This document shows, in pieces, positions 18,885 through 29,428 of a stretch of 64,000 nucleotides of DNA. Below the pieces are notes generated by a model. The model was not told where the DNA came from and did no database searches. It saw only the letters and a program-made list of their open reading frames with translations. Both the position numbers and the translations under genes were made by a program. The stretch covers positions 5,166,361 through 5,230,360 of the forward strand of contig NZ_CP070304.1 in NCBI RefSeq assembly GCF_016917355.1, given 5' to 3'. Source of the DNA: Glaciimonas sp. PAMC28666 (GTDB taxonomy: Bacteria > Pseudomonadota > Gammaproteobacteria > Burkholderiales > Burkholderiaceae_D). Position 1 is the first letter of the stretch, and every line of letters starts with the position of its first letter.

Positions 18885-19520
18885 TCAGGGAATCTGCAAC
18901 AGTTTGTGCGTCTGCAAGCTCAGTTTCCACTTTGGGTTACGTTTGCAGGTTTCAATTGCACGATGCAGATTATCCGCCAACAATGGGCCGTCCATGGCCT
19001 GTAAATAGAAATGATCGAAATCAAGGGTTTCATATGATGCCAACGATTGACCAGGTTGCGGAATTACGACCTTCAGTTCATTGCCTTTGCGCACTTTAAG
19101 CACTGACCCCATTTTCGGACTGACACAGATCCAGTCCACCCCGGCTGGCACATCGATGGTGCCGTTGGTTTCTATCGCAATCTCAAACCCGCACGCGTGC
19201 ATGCTGTCGATTAATGCGGTATCCAATTGTAGAAGGGGTTCGCCGCCTGTGAAGACGACAAACTTGGACTGGGCGTAAGTCTCTGGCCACAACGCGTTGA
19301 TCGTGCCAGCCAGCGCTTCTGCGCTCTTGAACTTGCCGCCGCCCTCACCGTCTGTGCCCACAAAATCGGTGTCACAAAATTGGCAGATGGCTTTGCTACG
19401 ATCTTCCTCGCGTCCGGTCCACAAATTGCAACCACTGAAGCGACAAAATACCGCGGGACGACCGGCATGGGTGCCTTCGCCTTGAAGTGTGTAGAAAATT
19501 TCTTTAATGCTGTAGGTCAC
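18885..19520 (-). CDS. queE: 7-carboxy-7-deazaguanine synthase, radical SAM
   Basis: QueE rearranges 6-carboxytetrahydropterin to 7-carboxy-7-deazaguanine, the step after QueD. The 211-residue product has the unusual spaced iron-sulfur motif C31-X14-C46-X2-C49 rather than the CX3CX2C of most radical SAM enzymes. This is the Burkholderia-type QueE arrangement. TLQGEGTHAGRPAVF at the N terminus and FTGGEPLLQ (SAM-binding) confirm the family. It is on the same strand as queD, so the two adjacent pathway genes are probably co-expressed. Confidence 0.95.
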   Translation of the reverse strand: MTYSIKEIFYTLQGEGTHAGRPAVFCRFSGCNLWTGREEDRSKAICQFCDTDFVGTDGEGGGKFKSAEALAGTINALWPETYAQSKFVVFTGGEPLLQLDTALIDSMHACGFEIAIETNGTIDVPAGVDWICVSPKMGSVLKVRKGNELKVVIPQPGQSLASYETLDFDHFYLQAMDGPLLADNLHRAIETCKRNPKWKLSLQTHKLLQIP

Positions 19521-19951
19521 GGTGCTTCTCGCAAATAACTGAAGTGAAACTGGAATGAATACTTAATACTGATGTTGGTCTAATGATTGGCGACCAGTCG
19601 AACCGCATTTGAAGCCGAAATCGCGCGCAGGAATAGCGGGATACAGTGGTATGGCAGCCACAGCGTTCAATCCCGTGTACCGACGAAACCGCTGAGCTGC
19701 AACCAATGCTGCTGAGAATAGAATCGGAAGTTGATCGGATTAAAGACCAACCTAAAACGCTGCTATTTAGTTCAGACCGTCATTTTAACTTACAAAATGG
19801 CGTTCGTTCGGATCGCCGGCCCTGTAAGGGTGCGTGAGGCGTTGCCAAATATCAACATCAACATTAATTGACAATAAATCATCGCCCGACTCCCATATCA
19901 GGAATAATCGCCGGAGCGCGGCAAATTCTTTCACCCGGCTTATAATATTTC
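19521..19951. other. Divergent intergenic region between queE and the large helicase
   Basis: About 430 bases upstream of both genes with no supported coding sequence. The only clear signal is a consensus -10 box right against the helicase start, listed separately. Confidence 0.5.
19941..19946 (+). promoter_or_regulatory. Consensus -10 box TATAAT abutting the helicase start codon
   Basis: TATAAT ends five bases before the ATG of the large helicase gene. If used, transcription would begin at or next to the A of the ATG, giving a leaderless mRNA. This would agree with the lack of any Shine-Dalgarno there. The -35 region is poor, so the promoter is a candidate only. Confidence 0.4.
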
Positions 19952-22900
19952 ATGCTTACCCCATGCCCCGCCAAAGCGCTAGCTGACGTCGAACTGTGGG
20001 AGGAATTTCATCCTGCCGTCTCGACGTGGTTTCTTGGCACTTTTAAGTGCCCTACGGAAGCGCAGCAACTTGCGTGGCCGTTAATTCGTAGCGGCCGTGC
20101 GACCCTGGTCGCGGCACCTACAGGATCGGGCAAAACGCTGACCGCTTTTTTGGCTGCCATCGACGCGCTGGTGAAGGAAAGCCTCAGGTGCGAAGGCAAC
20201 TTGCCGGACGTGACGTCGGTGATCTATGTTTCACCATTGAAGGCGTTATCCAACGACATCCGCATCAATCTCGAGGCACCGTTAGAAGGAATCACCCGCG
20301 AACTCACCCGCATGGGGTTGCCTGATCCCTGTATTCGCACGGCCGTGCGCACCGGCGATACGACCTCCTCCGAACGACTGGCGATGCGCAAACGGGCGCC
20401 ACATATTTTGGTGACTACGCCGGAATCGTTGTACGTACTGCTTTGTTCGGACAGTGGTCGGGCAATGCTGGCTGGCACCCGCACTATCATCATTGATGAA
20501 ATTCATGCGGTGGCGGGCAGCAAGCGCGGTAGCCATCTGGCGCTCAGTCTGGAACGGCTGGATGCATTATGCGAGCAGCGCCCGACGCGGATTGGTTTGT
20601 CGGCGACACAAAAACCGCTGGATGCCGTTGCGCGGTTTCTGGTCGGCCGCTCTGTGGCAGATGATCGCAGCTACAGCAACGACTGCGCTATTGTTGACGT
20701 GGGTCACATTCGTCGACGCGATCTGGCGATTGAATTGCCACCGATACCACTCGAAGCTGTGATGTCGAATGACGTGTGGGAACTGGTGTATAACCGCATG
20801 GCGGAGCTGGTGACGCTACACCGTACAACATTGGTATTCGTTAATACCCGCCGTATGGCAGAACGCGTGGCGCGCCATTTGGCCGAGCGCCTCGGGACTG
20901 CTGCAGTTGCCGCGCATCACGGCAGTCTCGCCAAGGAATACCGTCTGGATGCCGAACAGCGGCTTAAGCGCGGTGACCTGCGCGTATTGATTGCCACCGC
21001 TTCGCTGGAACTTGGTATCGATATAGGCGATGTCGACTTGGTGTGTCAGGTGGGGTCACCGCGCAGCATCGCTGCTTTATTACAACGTGTCGGACGTTCC
21101 GGTCACCAGGTTGGCGGCATGCCCAAAGGCCGATTGTTTCCTTCATCCCGCGATGACTTAATCGAGTGTGCCGCACTGCTGGATTGCATCAGACGCGACG
21201 AGCTGGACGCCATCCGCATCCCCCGCGCACCGCTCGACGTTTTGGCCCAGCAGATTGTGGCTGAAGTCGCCTGTCAGGAATGGACCGAAGAGGCGTTATT
21301 TGCGATGATCCGACGCGCTGAGCCTTACGCAGAAATGGCGCGTTCAGAATATGACGCAATCTTGCGCATGCTGACTGAAGGCTATACGGGCCGAAACGGG
21401 GTAAGGGGTGCTTATTTGCATCGCGACACGGTCGCTGGAACGCTGCGCGGGCGCAGAGGTGCCAAGTTGACGGCCGTAACTTCCGGCGGCACCATTCCTG
21501 ACAATGCGGATTACACCGTGTTGCTGGAACCGCAGGGACATCCTATCGGAACGGTCAATGAAGATTTTGCCGTCGAAAGCATCGCGGGCGATATTTTTCA
21601 ACTCGGGAATACGTCCTATCGGATCTTGAAGGTGGAAACCGGACGGGTACGCGTGGAGGACGCCCACGGTGCACCGCCGAGTATTCCATTTTGGCTTGGA
21701 GAAGCGCCCGGCAGAAGCGACGAACTTTCGGCTGGGGTAGCCCGCCTGCGCGCCGAAATTGATCGGTTACTGTCCGTCACCGTCGGACTTCCGCGCCTTC
21801 GGGTTGCGCACGCCAAATCAGCCACGGTTGACCTTGCCACAACTGACCATTCCGCGCTTGAGCATTCCTCCCCAAGCGCAGAAAGTCCGGCTCTGTCAGC
21901 CGCCATCGACTGGCTGATGAATGAAGTTGGCCTTGACGATGCGGCTGCACGTCAGATTGTGCATTATCTTGCACCCGCCCGCGCCGCATTGGGTTCGCTG
22001 CCGACGCAGGACACACTAGTGATGGAACGCTTTTTTGATGCGTCGGAAGGCATGCAACTGGTGTTGCACACGCCTTTTGGCAGCCGCATCAATCGCGCTT
22101 GGGGGCTGGCGCTGCGCAAGCGCTTTTGTCGGACCTTTAATTTTGAATTACAGGCTGCCGCTACAGAAGACGCTATCGTTTTATCGCTATCGACCAGCCA
22201 TAGTTTCGCTCTCGATGAAGTCTGGCGCTATTTAAAGTCCGGTAATGCAGAGCAGGTTTTGATTCAGGCACTGCTCGACGCGCCACTATTTAACGTGCGC
22301 TGGCGCTGGAACGCGACGGTTGCATTGGCGTTGCCGCGGTATAGCGGTGGCCGCAAGGTCGCGCCCCAGTTACAGCGGATGAAAAGCGATGACCTGTTAG
22401 CATCAGTTTTTCCCGATCAGGCCGCTTGCCTTGAGAACGTGGTTGGCGAACGCGAACTGCCTCATCATCCGTTGGTAGCGCAAACCATTGACGATTGTCT
22501 GCATGAGGCGATGGATTGTGACGGCTGGGTGGCGCTGCTGCGGCGTATCGAGCAAGGAGAAATAACACTGATCACCCGCGATCTGCCGACGCCGTCGCCG
22601 CTCGCCATGGAGATACTGAATGCCAAGCCTTATGCTTTTCTTGACGATGCGCCATTAGAAGAACGCCGCACCCAGGCTGTGCAAAGTCGTCGATGGACTG
22701 ATCCCACTTCGGTCGATGATATCAGTGCACTGGACCCCGACGCCATCGCCAGCGTCGGTGAAGAAGCGTGGCCCCGCGTGCGCGATAGCGACGAGATGCA
22801 TGAGGCGTTGGTGAGCCTGTCGTTCGTGACCCAAACCGAGGCCAGCCGATATGAAGGCTGGCAAGAGTGGCTGGACACCCTGGCGGGTAGCGGCCGCGCC

Positions 22901-24460
22901 ACCCGCATGGCGATTTACCCTGATCTGACTGACGGCATCTGGGTTCCTCTGGAACGGTTGGCTTGCCTTCGGGCCGCTTACCCGGAAGCGGTTGCCACAC
23001 CGGTGCTGGAGCAACGGCAAAATAAGCATATCGATTGGGATGCTGATGGTAATCGTGAGTGGGAACGCGATGATGCGATAGTAGAAATCCTCCGGGCGCG
23101 GCTTTCTGGATTTGGCCCAAAGGTGGTATCAGCGCTGTCGCAGATTTTTGACTTGCCTGAGGCGACGCTGACCGTCGCGCTCATTCGGCTTGAAATAGAA
23201 GGTTATGTCATGCGCGGGCACTTTACACCCGGCACGGTCGCGGAAGAATGGTGTGAACGGCATTTGTTGGCGCGCATCCATCGTTACACCATCAAGCGCT
23301 TGCGGCGTGAAATAGAACCGGTGGAACGTCAGGACTTTATGCGCTTTCTATTTGACTGGCAACATTTGACCCTTGATACGCAATTAAAGGGCCAAAACGC
23401 ATTGACCACCATTATCACGCAACTAGAAGGATTTGAAGCAGCCGCTGCTGCCTGGGAAAGCGCAATCCTGCCGGCACGTCTTGAAGAGTACTCCTCTCAG
23501 TGGCTGGATGATCTGTGTCGCGGCGGCAAAGTGGTGTGGACCCGGATCGCCGCACCGATGCGTGCTGGTGGCGGACCGTTGCGCAGCACCCCGATTGTGC
23601 TTCTGCCGCGCCGTAATTTGTCACTCTGGGGTGCGCTTAACAACGTCGTTGGGCAGTCCGAGACCTCCGCAAAGGCGCAACGCGTACACGCTGCGCTAAT
23701 ACGCCACGGCGCAATGTTCTTCGATGAACTACTTACCGATACGCGCTTGCTGCCGACCGAGCTAGAGAACGCTTTAGGCGAACTGGTCTCGGCCGGTTTG
23801 ATCAATGCCGACAGCTTTGCAGGGCTGCGCGCGCTGCTGGTCCCGGCAGCTAAACGCGCTGCGCACGGGCGACGCCGTCAACGTGGCTGGCCAGTGACCA
23901 CGATGGATGAAGCCGGACGTTGGGCATCAGTGCGGCGCGAGACGGCAGATAGCATCATTGAGGCGGTGCCAGCAGCCGTCCCTGCCAGAAAACCACGCAC
24001 CGACCCGTTGGTGCTGGAGCATATTGCCATGGTGTTGCTACGCCGCTACGGTGTGGTGTTCTGGCGATTGCTCGAACGGGAAGCCGCCTGGCTGCCACCA
24101 TGGCGCGACTTGCTGCCGGTTTTTCACCGCCTGGAAGCCCGGGGCGAACTTCGCGGGGGACGGTTTGTGGCGGGATTATCGGGAGAACAATTTGCTCTCC
24201 CGGAAGCGATCCCGTTGCTGCGAGAAATACGCCGGCGCGCCTATGACGGCGGTCTGGTATGTATCTCCGGGGTTGATCCCCTCAACCTCTGCGGAACCAT
24301 GCTGCCGGGTGAAAAAGTTCCTGCTTTAAATGGGAACCGGGTGCTGTTTCGGGATGGAGTGCCAATCGCAACGATCATTGCCGGCACCGCCCGCTATCTG
24401 ATCGCGTTGGCACCGCTCGATCAGGAACCCGCACGGGCGGCGCTGACCGTTCGGCGCTAG
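19952..24460 (+). CDS. lhr: Lhr-type large ATP-dependent helicase
   Basis: This 1502-residue superfamily 2 helicase is close in length to E. coli Lhr (about 1540). The helicase core is at the N terminus: the Q-motif-like PTEAQQLAWP, Walker A APTGSGKT at 55-62, Walker B DEIH near 178, SATQ near 222 and QRVGRSGHQ. A Lhr winged-helix/beta-barrel core follows, then a long C-terminal region (about 880-1500) of the Lhr-CTD type, seen in full-length Lhr but absent from Lhr-Core proteins. Members unwind RNA:DNA or DNA forks and are linked to DNA repair. The start is the first ATG of the frame and keeps the conserved EEFHPAVSTWF opening. It stands alone. A direct role in this strain is not shown by context. 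Confidence 0.92.
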   Translation: MLTPCPAKALADVELWEEFHPAVSTWFLGTFKCPTEAQQLAWPLIRSGRATLVAAPTGSGKTLTAFLAAIDALVKESLRCEGNLPDVTSVIYVSPLKALSNDIRINLEAPLEGITRELTRMGLPDPCIRTAVRTGDTTSSERLAMRKRAPHILVTTPESLYVLLCSDSGRAMLAGTRTIIIDEIHAVAGSKRGSHLALSLERLDALCEQRPTRIGLSATQKPLDAVARFLVGRSVADDRSYSNDCAIVDVGHIRRRDLAIELPPIPLEAVMSNDVWELVYNRMAELVTLHRTTLVFVNTRRMAERVARHLAERLGTAAVAAHHGSLAKEYRLDAEQRLKRGDLRVLIATASLELGIDIGDVDLVCQVGSPRSIAALLQRVGRSGHQVGGMPKGRLFPSSRDDLIECAALLDCIRRDELDAIRIPRAPLDVLAQQIVAEVACQEWTEEALFAMIRRAEPYAEMARSEYDAILRMLTEGYTGRNGVRGAYLHRDTVAGTLRGRRGAKLTAVTSGGTIPDNADYTVLLEPQGHPIGTVNEDFAVESIAGDIFQLGNTSYRILKVETGRVRVEDAHGAPPSIPFWLGEAPGRSDELSAGVARLRAEIDRLLSVTVGLPRLRVAHAKSATVDLATTDHSALEHSSPSAESPALSAAIDWLMNEVGLDDAAARQIVHYLAPARAALGSLPTQDTLVMERFFDASEGMQLVLHTPFGSRINRAWGLALRKRFCRTFNFELQAAATEDAIVLSLSTSHSFALDEVWRYLKSGNAEQVLIQALLDAPLFNVRWRWNATVALALPRYSGGRKVAPQLQRMKSDDLLASVFPDQAACLENVVGERELPHHPLVAQTIDDCLHEAMDCDGWVALLRRIEQGEITLITRDLPTPSPLAMEILNAKPYAFLDDAPLEERRTQAVQSRRWTDPTSVDDISALDPDAIASVGEEAWPRVRDSDEMHEALVSLSFVTQTEASRYEGWQEWLDTLAGSGRATRMAIYPDLTDGIWVPLERLACLRAAYPEAVATPVLEQRQNKHIDWDADGNREWERDDAIVEILRARLSGFGPKVVSALSQIFDLPEATLTVALIRLEIEGYVMRGHFTPGTVAEEWCERHLLARIHRYTIKRLRREIEPVERQDFMRFLFDWQHLTLDTQLKGQNALTTIITQLEGFEAAAAAWESAILPARLEEYSSQWLDDLCRGGKVVWTRIAAPMRAGGGPLRSTPIVLLPRRNLSLWGALNNVVGQSETSAKAQRVHAALIRHGAMFFDELLTDTRLLPTELENALGELVSAGLINADSFAGLRALLVPAAKRAAHGRRRQRGWPVTTMDEAGRWASVRRETADSIIEAVPAAVPARKPRTDPLVLEHIAMVLLRRYGVVFWRLLEREAAWLPPWRDLLPVFHRLEARGELRGGRFVAGLSGEQFALPEAIPLLREIRRRAYDGGLVCISGVDPLNLCGTMLPGEKVPALNGNRVLFRDGVPIATIIAGTARYLIALAPLDQEPARAALTVRR

Positions 24461-24488
24461 GTTTAACATCCACCCAAAGCGCTTGACC

Positions 24489-24522
24489 AAAAAAAACCCG
24501 CATGTCCTTGCGGATGCGGGTT
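24489..24522 (-). terminator. Intrinsic terminator of the MHS transporter gene
   Basis: Nine-base arms AACCCGCAT/ATGCGGGTT with a 10-base loop, followed on the minus strand by an eight-base T-run. It reads from the transporter side and may also end transcripts of the convergent helicase gene. Confidence 0.85.
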
Positions 24523-24666
24523 AATCCAAACCTTAGAAGGAGTTGGAGGAGACGGATTGACTATAACGCGCACTATTCAATGCACAATGCGTCTTTACAA
24601 ACTCTTACAACCGCGACACATCGGCTAGACGGAAATCGTCAATGCCCTCTCCGCCGCCGTATCCGA

Positions 24667-26030
24667 TCAAGAAATTTGCGCGTGACTTGTTCCAACCGGT
24701 TGAGGTTGAGTTTTATTGACTTTTGGCTGCGTTCCTCCGCTCATTTTCATCCGGGACGAGACAATTACCGAAATCAGACAACCACCGGCGAGATAAGCCG
24801 CTACAGCATGCCATGTGCCGTCTACGCCGAGCAGCGCCGTCGCAATGAAGGGCGTGAAGCCGCCGCACACTACGCTGGCAAATTGATAGCCAACACCGGC
24901 GCCGCTGTACCGATATTCGGCACCGAAAAATTGGGTGAACAAAGGCTGCTGAACGGCTACGACCATTCGTGCGCAATGTTTGCGAGCAGCACGGAGAAGA
25001 TAACGATCCACACCACCGAGCGCGCTTCCATTGCGAGGAAAAACGGAATCGCGGAAAGCAGTCCGACCACCGCGCCGGTAACATATACGCGTTTCTGTCC
25101 GATCCGATCTGCTAATAGCGCGAAAGCCGGAATCGTGACGCAACTGATTGCACCGACCAACAAACTAATACCAAGGAACAAGTCACGCGACATGCCAAGA
25201 TTTTTGGTCGAATACGCTAAGGCAAAGGCGGTGACGATATACATCGTGAACATTTCCGCCATCCGCAGGGCAATGATGAGCAAGAAGCTTTGGGGATGAT
25301 TGCGCAATGCAGCCAACACCGGAATTTTTACCTTGTGCTCGCCTTTGATCCCTACCTTTTCAACGAACTCCTGAGACTCTTCCATCGTCGATCGAATCCA
25401 GACCGCGATGAAAACTAACAGGACGCTGATGAGGAACGGAATGCGCCAGCCCCACGACATGAAGGCATCGTTATCTAGCGTGTGCGTGAGAATTGAAACA
25501 ATGCCGGTAGCCAAAACCAGACCGACCCCGTAACCGACCTGCACACCGCTGCTATAGAATGCTTTTTTTCCTTCTGGCGCACTTTCCACTGCCATCAGGG
25601 CTGCCCCGCCCCACTCGCCGCCGACAGCAAAACCTTGCAATGCGCGCAGCGAAACCAACGCCAAAGGCGCATACCAGCCAATGCTCGCGTAGGTCGGCAA
25701 TAAGCCGATCAGCGCAGTCGATACACCCATCATGACCACTGTAATCACCAGCATGCGCTTGCGACCGAGTCGGTCCCCGAAATGCCCAAATACGATGCCG
25801 CCGAGGGGACGAAACAAAAAGCCCACACCAAATGTAGCGAACGCCGCAAGCGTGCCGGTGGTCGCACTAACATTGGGGAAAAATTGCGAATTAAAGACCA
25901 GTGCAGCGGTGATCCCGTAAAGTAAAAAATCGTACCAATCCACGACTGCGCCGACAAAGCTGCCAAGCGCTGCTTTTTTCGCTCTCCGGTCGGCTGCTAG
26001 CTGAGCCGCCGTAAGATTATTTGTTTTCAT
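24667..26030 (-). pseudogene. MHS-family metabolite:proton symporter, broken by a frameshift
   Basis: The sequence encodes a major facilitator of the metabolite:H+ symporter family (ShiA/ProP/KgtP relatives): WYDFLLYG near residue 31, GHFGDRLGRKR between helices 2 and 3, and LRALQGFAVGGEWGG. The reading frame stops after ANIAHEWS at 24957, about 357 residues in. The next frame continues with the expected end, MVVAVQQPLF then FFGAEYRYSGAG and the last two helices, to 24667. One base is missing at about 24966/24967 (expected NIAHDMVV). Restored, the protein would be about 454 residues, a full-length family member. A sequencing error is possible. An AAGGAG ribosome-binding site precedes the ATG. 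It is divergent from an IclR regulator of the aromatic-acid type, so an aromatic or organic acid substrate is plausible. Confidence 0.85.
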
Positions 26031-26670
26031 AGGGGTGTCTCCTTAATGATAAAAATGGGTCAATTTTTAACGTTTGATATCTGATTGTATGGGCCGTTTT
26101 ACGCTTTTGCTGGTGGCCGATTCAGGGTATTTTCTTGTTTATTACGTACATTTTTTACAACAAAATATATCCAAATGGCATTCTAATGACATTTTTAGAA
26201 ATGTACTAATTAACAACGCACTGGCGTCTTTGAAATGCATTCCACGAAAAGTCGATGGCATCGCGCATAATCACCCCAAAGAAACGACCGGAATTTCCTT
26301 CACCTTGTGGTCTCGCGCATTTAACTAAAAACGCAGCTTAGCGACTGAAATGGCGCTTTTTTTTGACGTTTGTTCGGCCACACGAAGTTGATATTGCTGC
26401 GGAAGCCAAGGTGCAGCGGTCTCTATGGTTTGTTGATTTTTCTGTTCTGATATCGATATTAGCGATAAAAAAGCCGAAATTCTATATACTCAATCTTTAA
26501 ACGTGCGTTTAGCGCGCACTTGTGAGCGATAAACGAACGAAAATAAAGTTAAAATAATAGGATGGCAGAGCGATTTACTTATACCTAAAAATTGGATGCG
26601 AGATGGGTAGCTCGAATGCTTAGCGAAATTCTTTGCGGAAACACCTCATTAATTAAGGCGTCGCCTTTTT
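26031..26670. other. Divergent region between transporter and IclR gene, with a terminator-like hairpin
   Basis: About 640 AT-rich bases. A plus-strand hairpin (AGCGAC/GGCGCT, 26340-26357) followed by eight T's ends 30 bases after a short open frame (26074-26328, 84 codons). The frame has no ribosome-binding site or known family, but frame plus terminator could mark a small transcript. Nearer the IclR gene an imperfect dyad, GTGCG-7 bases-CGCAC (around 26500), is a candidate operator. Confidence 0.4.
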
Positions 26671-27438
26671 ATGGATCAAAAGGATTTAAATAAACGCGAC
26701 TGGATCGCCGGTCTGGATCGGGGGCTTGCGATACTGGAGGGTTTTGATAGCGACCATCCGCGTATGACTGCGACACAAGCTGCACAACGCACAGGACTTA
26801 CCCGTTCAGCGGCGCGGCGCTATCTACTGACGCTGGAACACCTTGGCTATCTGTACAGCGATGGCAAACAGTTCGGTCTGACCCCGCGAGTGCTGAAAGT
26901 AGGATGGTCTTACTTCGATTCGGCGCAATTGCCGCGCACTTTGTTACCGTTCTTACAGCGCGCAACCGGGGCGATTAACGAAGCCGTGTATGTCAGTGTG
27001 CTGGATAATTGGGAACTGGTGTTCATTGCAAAAAACGGCACCACGCGGGTCATGACGACCGGCTTTGTGCTGGGTGCACGCACTCCCGCGCAACTCGCTT
27101 CACCTGGCATTATGCTGCTGGCATTTGAACCGGTCGAAAAGGTCAAAGCGTGGTTGGGCGCGTCGGTACTTGCGCCCTTTACACCTTTTACGATCACTGA
27201 CAGCGAACGTCTTTACGTGGAAGTTGAAACCGCACGCGCAAACGGTTACGCGGTGGTGGAACAACAACTGCAAATTGGTGTGCGAGGGATCGCGCTGCCG
27301 TTAAAAAATAGGCACGGAGAGCTCATCGCTGCCTTGAGCGTTAGTCTGCCGATGGCACATGAAAGCCGTGAAAGTGCATTAGCGCGCGTTTTGCCGATCT
27401 TGCAGGCAACGGCAAACACCTTGATTAATCATTTGTAG
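26671..27438 (+). CDS. IclR-family transcriptional regulator, PcaR/PobR-like
   Basis: A 255-residue DNA-binding protein. The N-terminal winged helix-turn-helix (about 12-75) contains MTATQAAQRTGLTRSAARRYLLTLEHLGY, described here only by its ends. The C-terminal effector domain (about 85-250) includes VYVSVLDNWELVFIA. The opening DWIAGLDRGLAILEGFD and the pattern LTPRVLKVGWSY match the PcaR/PcaU/PobR branch, which usually responds to protocatechuate, 4-hydroxybenzoate or beta-ketoadipate. It is divergent from the MHS transporter, whose gene is broken here, so its probable target may be non-functional. The start has no strong Shine-Dalgarno but keeps the conserved N terminus. Confidence 0.88.
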   Translation: MDQKDLNKRDWIAGLDRGLAILEGFDSDHPRMTATQAAQRTGLTRSAARRYLLTLEHLGYLYSDGKQFGLTPRVLKVGWSYFDSAQLPRTLLPFLQRATGAINEAVYVSVLDNWELVFIAKNGTTRVMTTGFVLGARTPAQLASPGIMLLAFEPVEKVKAWLGASVLAPFTPFTITDSERLYVEVETARANGYAVVEQQLQIGVRGIALPLKNRHGELIAALSVSLPMAHESRESALARVLPILQATANTLINHL

Positions 27439-27584
27439 CAGCCAACCGCAATGAGCTAGGTTGTTGCGTAGGGACTTGAAGTAAACTTATTGGCAACGGT
27501 TGGAACTGCGGCGGGAATGGGATTGGAACGGGGTTTGAACGAGGTTTGAATAGTAAGAGAGCTGCAGATTAATATTGGAATCAA

Positions 27585-27614
27585 GCCTCGGAAAAAATCG
27601 CTTTGCTCCGAGGC
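27585..27614. other. Inverted repeat between convergent genes
   Basis: Seven-base arms GCCTCGG/CCGAGGC with a 16-base loop, between the ends of the IclR gene and the purine permease gene. There is no T-run after the right arm on either strand, so terminator function is uncertain. Confidence 0.4.
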
Positions 27615-27635
27615 CCTAATGACAGGCCTGCGCCG

Positions 27636-29051
27636 CTAGATTGCCCAGCCGCCGCCATAAAACACCGCTAAGGCAAGCGCAATTGCGACTGTTCCAAATG
27701 TCAGTTTGCGATACTCGCCAGAGACAATTCGACCAATCACTAACGTGCAGAAGCCAAGCATAATGCCGGTGACGATATTGCAGGTCAGGACGATAAACAC
27801 GGCACAGACCAACCCCGCCATGGCATCAACCGTATCTTCCATATGCATTTTGCTGATACTGCCGAGCATCAATAATCCGACATACATCAATGCGGGCGCA
27901 GTGGCGTAAGACGGTACCAGGCCTGCCAATGGTGAGAAGAAAATAACCAAAAGGAACAGCAAACCGACGACCACTGCAGTGAGGCCTGTTCTGGCGCCAG
28001 CTGCCGTACCGACGGTCGATTCGATATATGCAGCGGCGGGTGCGCCGCCAACGAAACCGGCAAATATTGAACTCAGTGAATCAGCTGTGAGCGCACGACC
28101 GCCGTTGCGAATGTAACCGTTTTCATTAACCTGACCGGCTTGACCGGCCACTGCGCGAATTGTACCTGTAGCGTCGAACACTGCGGTCATCACGAGCGCC
28201 AGTACACTCGGCAATACGGCCATGCTGAGGGCGCCTTTAATATCCATTGCACCGATCAATGAGGCGTGGCCGGGAGAGCTGAGCGCTGGCCATGCGAACA
28301 CGCCGGTATATTTGACGGATGGATCAAATATTAATCCGATGATGGAAATGCCAATGACGACTAATAAAATGCCGCCTGGTACCCGACGCCGCTCAAGACC
28401 GAAGATAGCAGCCAGACCAACGATGCTCATAACTACTGGAAACGAGGTGATGTGACCAAGCGCCACGGGTAATCCCGGCGCAGCATTTTTGACCACCAGA
28501 CCGACGTCGTTTGAAGCAATCAATAACAGGAACAAGCCGATACCGACGCCCGTTCCGTGAGCCACGCCAGCCGGCAAGTTTTGAAGAATCCAGGACCGCA
28601 CGCCAGTGACCGAAATAGCGGTGAAGACCAAACCAGTCAGGAAAACCGCGCCCAGGGCGACAGATGGTGAGATGCCTTTTCCGAGGACCAGGCCAAACGC
28701 TGTAAATGCGGTCAACGAAATCGCGCAACCGACGGCGATGGGGAGGCGCGCCCAGAAACCCATGATGAGGGAGCCGAAAGCGGTAGTCAGACACACGGCC
28801 ACAAATACCGCGCTTACATCAAATCCCGCCTTACCCAGCATGTCAGGCACGACAAAAACAGAATAGACCATTGCCAGAAAGGTGGTGATTCCAGCAATAA
28901 TCTCACGGCGTTGAGTGCTTCCGCGCGCAGTAATCTGGAAATATTCGTCGATCCTGCCTATTCGGGATTCCGGTGCAGCAGCATGTGTGGTGTCAGCGCC
29001 GAGGGCATGACTACTGATTATCGGCGGTGACTGAAGTTGTTGGTCCATCAT
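27636..29051 (-). CDS. NCS2-family purine permease (AzgA/PbuG type)
   Basis: A 471-residue inner-membrane permease with about 12 to 14 hydrophobic segments. It belongs to the AzgA-like group of nucleobase transporters, which import adenine, guanine or hypoxanthine with protons. Supporting segments are the N-terminal [21 protein letters not shown], described by its ends as the cytosolic lead into helix 1, the ASNDVGL and FDATGTIRA motifs and [13 protein letters not shown], where related proteins have similar glycine-rich segments lining the binding site. The exact purine cannot be told. AAAGGAG lies about 11 bases before the first of two adjacent ATG codons. It appears to be a single-gene unit convergent with the IclR gene. 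Confidence 0.88.
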   Translation of the reverse strand: MMDQQLQSPPIISSHALGADTTHAAAPESRIGRIDEYFQITARGSTQRREIIAGITTFLAMVYSVFVVPDMLGKAGFDVSAVFVAVCLTTAFGSLIMGFWARLPIAVGCAISLTAFTAFGLVLGKGISPSVALGAVFLTGLVFTAISVTGVRSWILQNLPAGVAHGTGVGIGLFLLLIASNDVGLVVKNAAPGLPVALGHITSFPVVMSIVGLAAIFGLERRRVPGGILLVVIGISIIGLIFDPSVKYTGVFAWPALSSPGHASLIGAMDIKGALSMAVLPSVLALVMTAVFDATGTIRAVAGQAGQVNENGYIRNGGRALTADSLSSIFAGFVGGAPAAAYIESTVGTAAGARTGLTAVVVGLLFLLVIFFSPLAGLVPSYATAPALMYVGLLMLGSISKMHMEDTVDAMAGLVCAVFIVLTCNIVTGIMLGFCTLVIGRIVSGEYRKLTFGTVAIALALAVFYGGGWAI

Positions 29052-29428
29052 GATAAAGCGACTCCTTTATTGTCCTCTGGGAAGTATTCCTGCAATCGCA
29101 AGCCTATCGCCTCAGGGTGTCTCGTGTTATGTTTTTGATCGCCTTTGAATCGAGAACGAAAACTCGGTCAAAGGTCGCTCGTAAATTGGAATACGTCCAA
29201 CAATGTCAGCTTATGGTAAGAAAAGTATCCGCTCCATCATGCCAGGTAAATAGCCGCCATTTGCATTTGCATATGCGGTTTGGGGGTCAGGCGCGGAAAT
29301 GTGTCTCCAGTTATCCTTTCGCATAGGGAAAAAATACGAACAATTTGGATGACAAAAATCGTGTGGTGGACAGAGTTAAACTCTGAGTAAAAAAACAGCG
29401 TAAAAAACAGAGCGAAAAAAATGCCTTT
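29052..29428. other. Intergenic region upstream of the purine permease
   Basis: About 380 bases lying between the start of the permease gene and the end of the SNF2 helicase gene, both on the minus strand. AT-rich stretches near 29330-29420 could terminate or start transcripts, but I see no clear hairpin, repeat or small gene. Confidence 0.4.

Noticed and set aside
18727..19951. preQ1 riboswitch near queD/queE
   Set aside because: The leaders of both genes were inspected and no preQ1-type pseudoknot sequence could be recognised.
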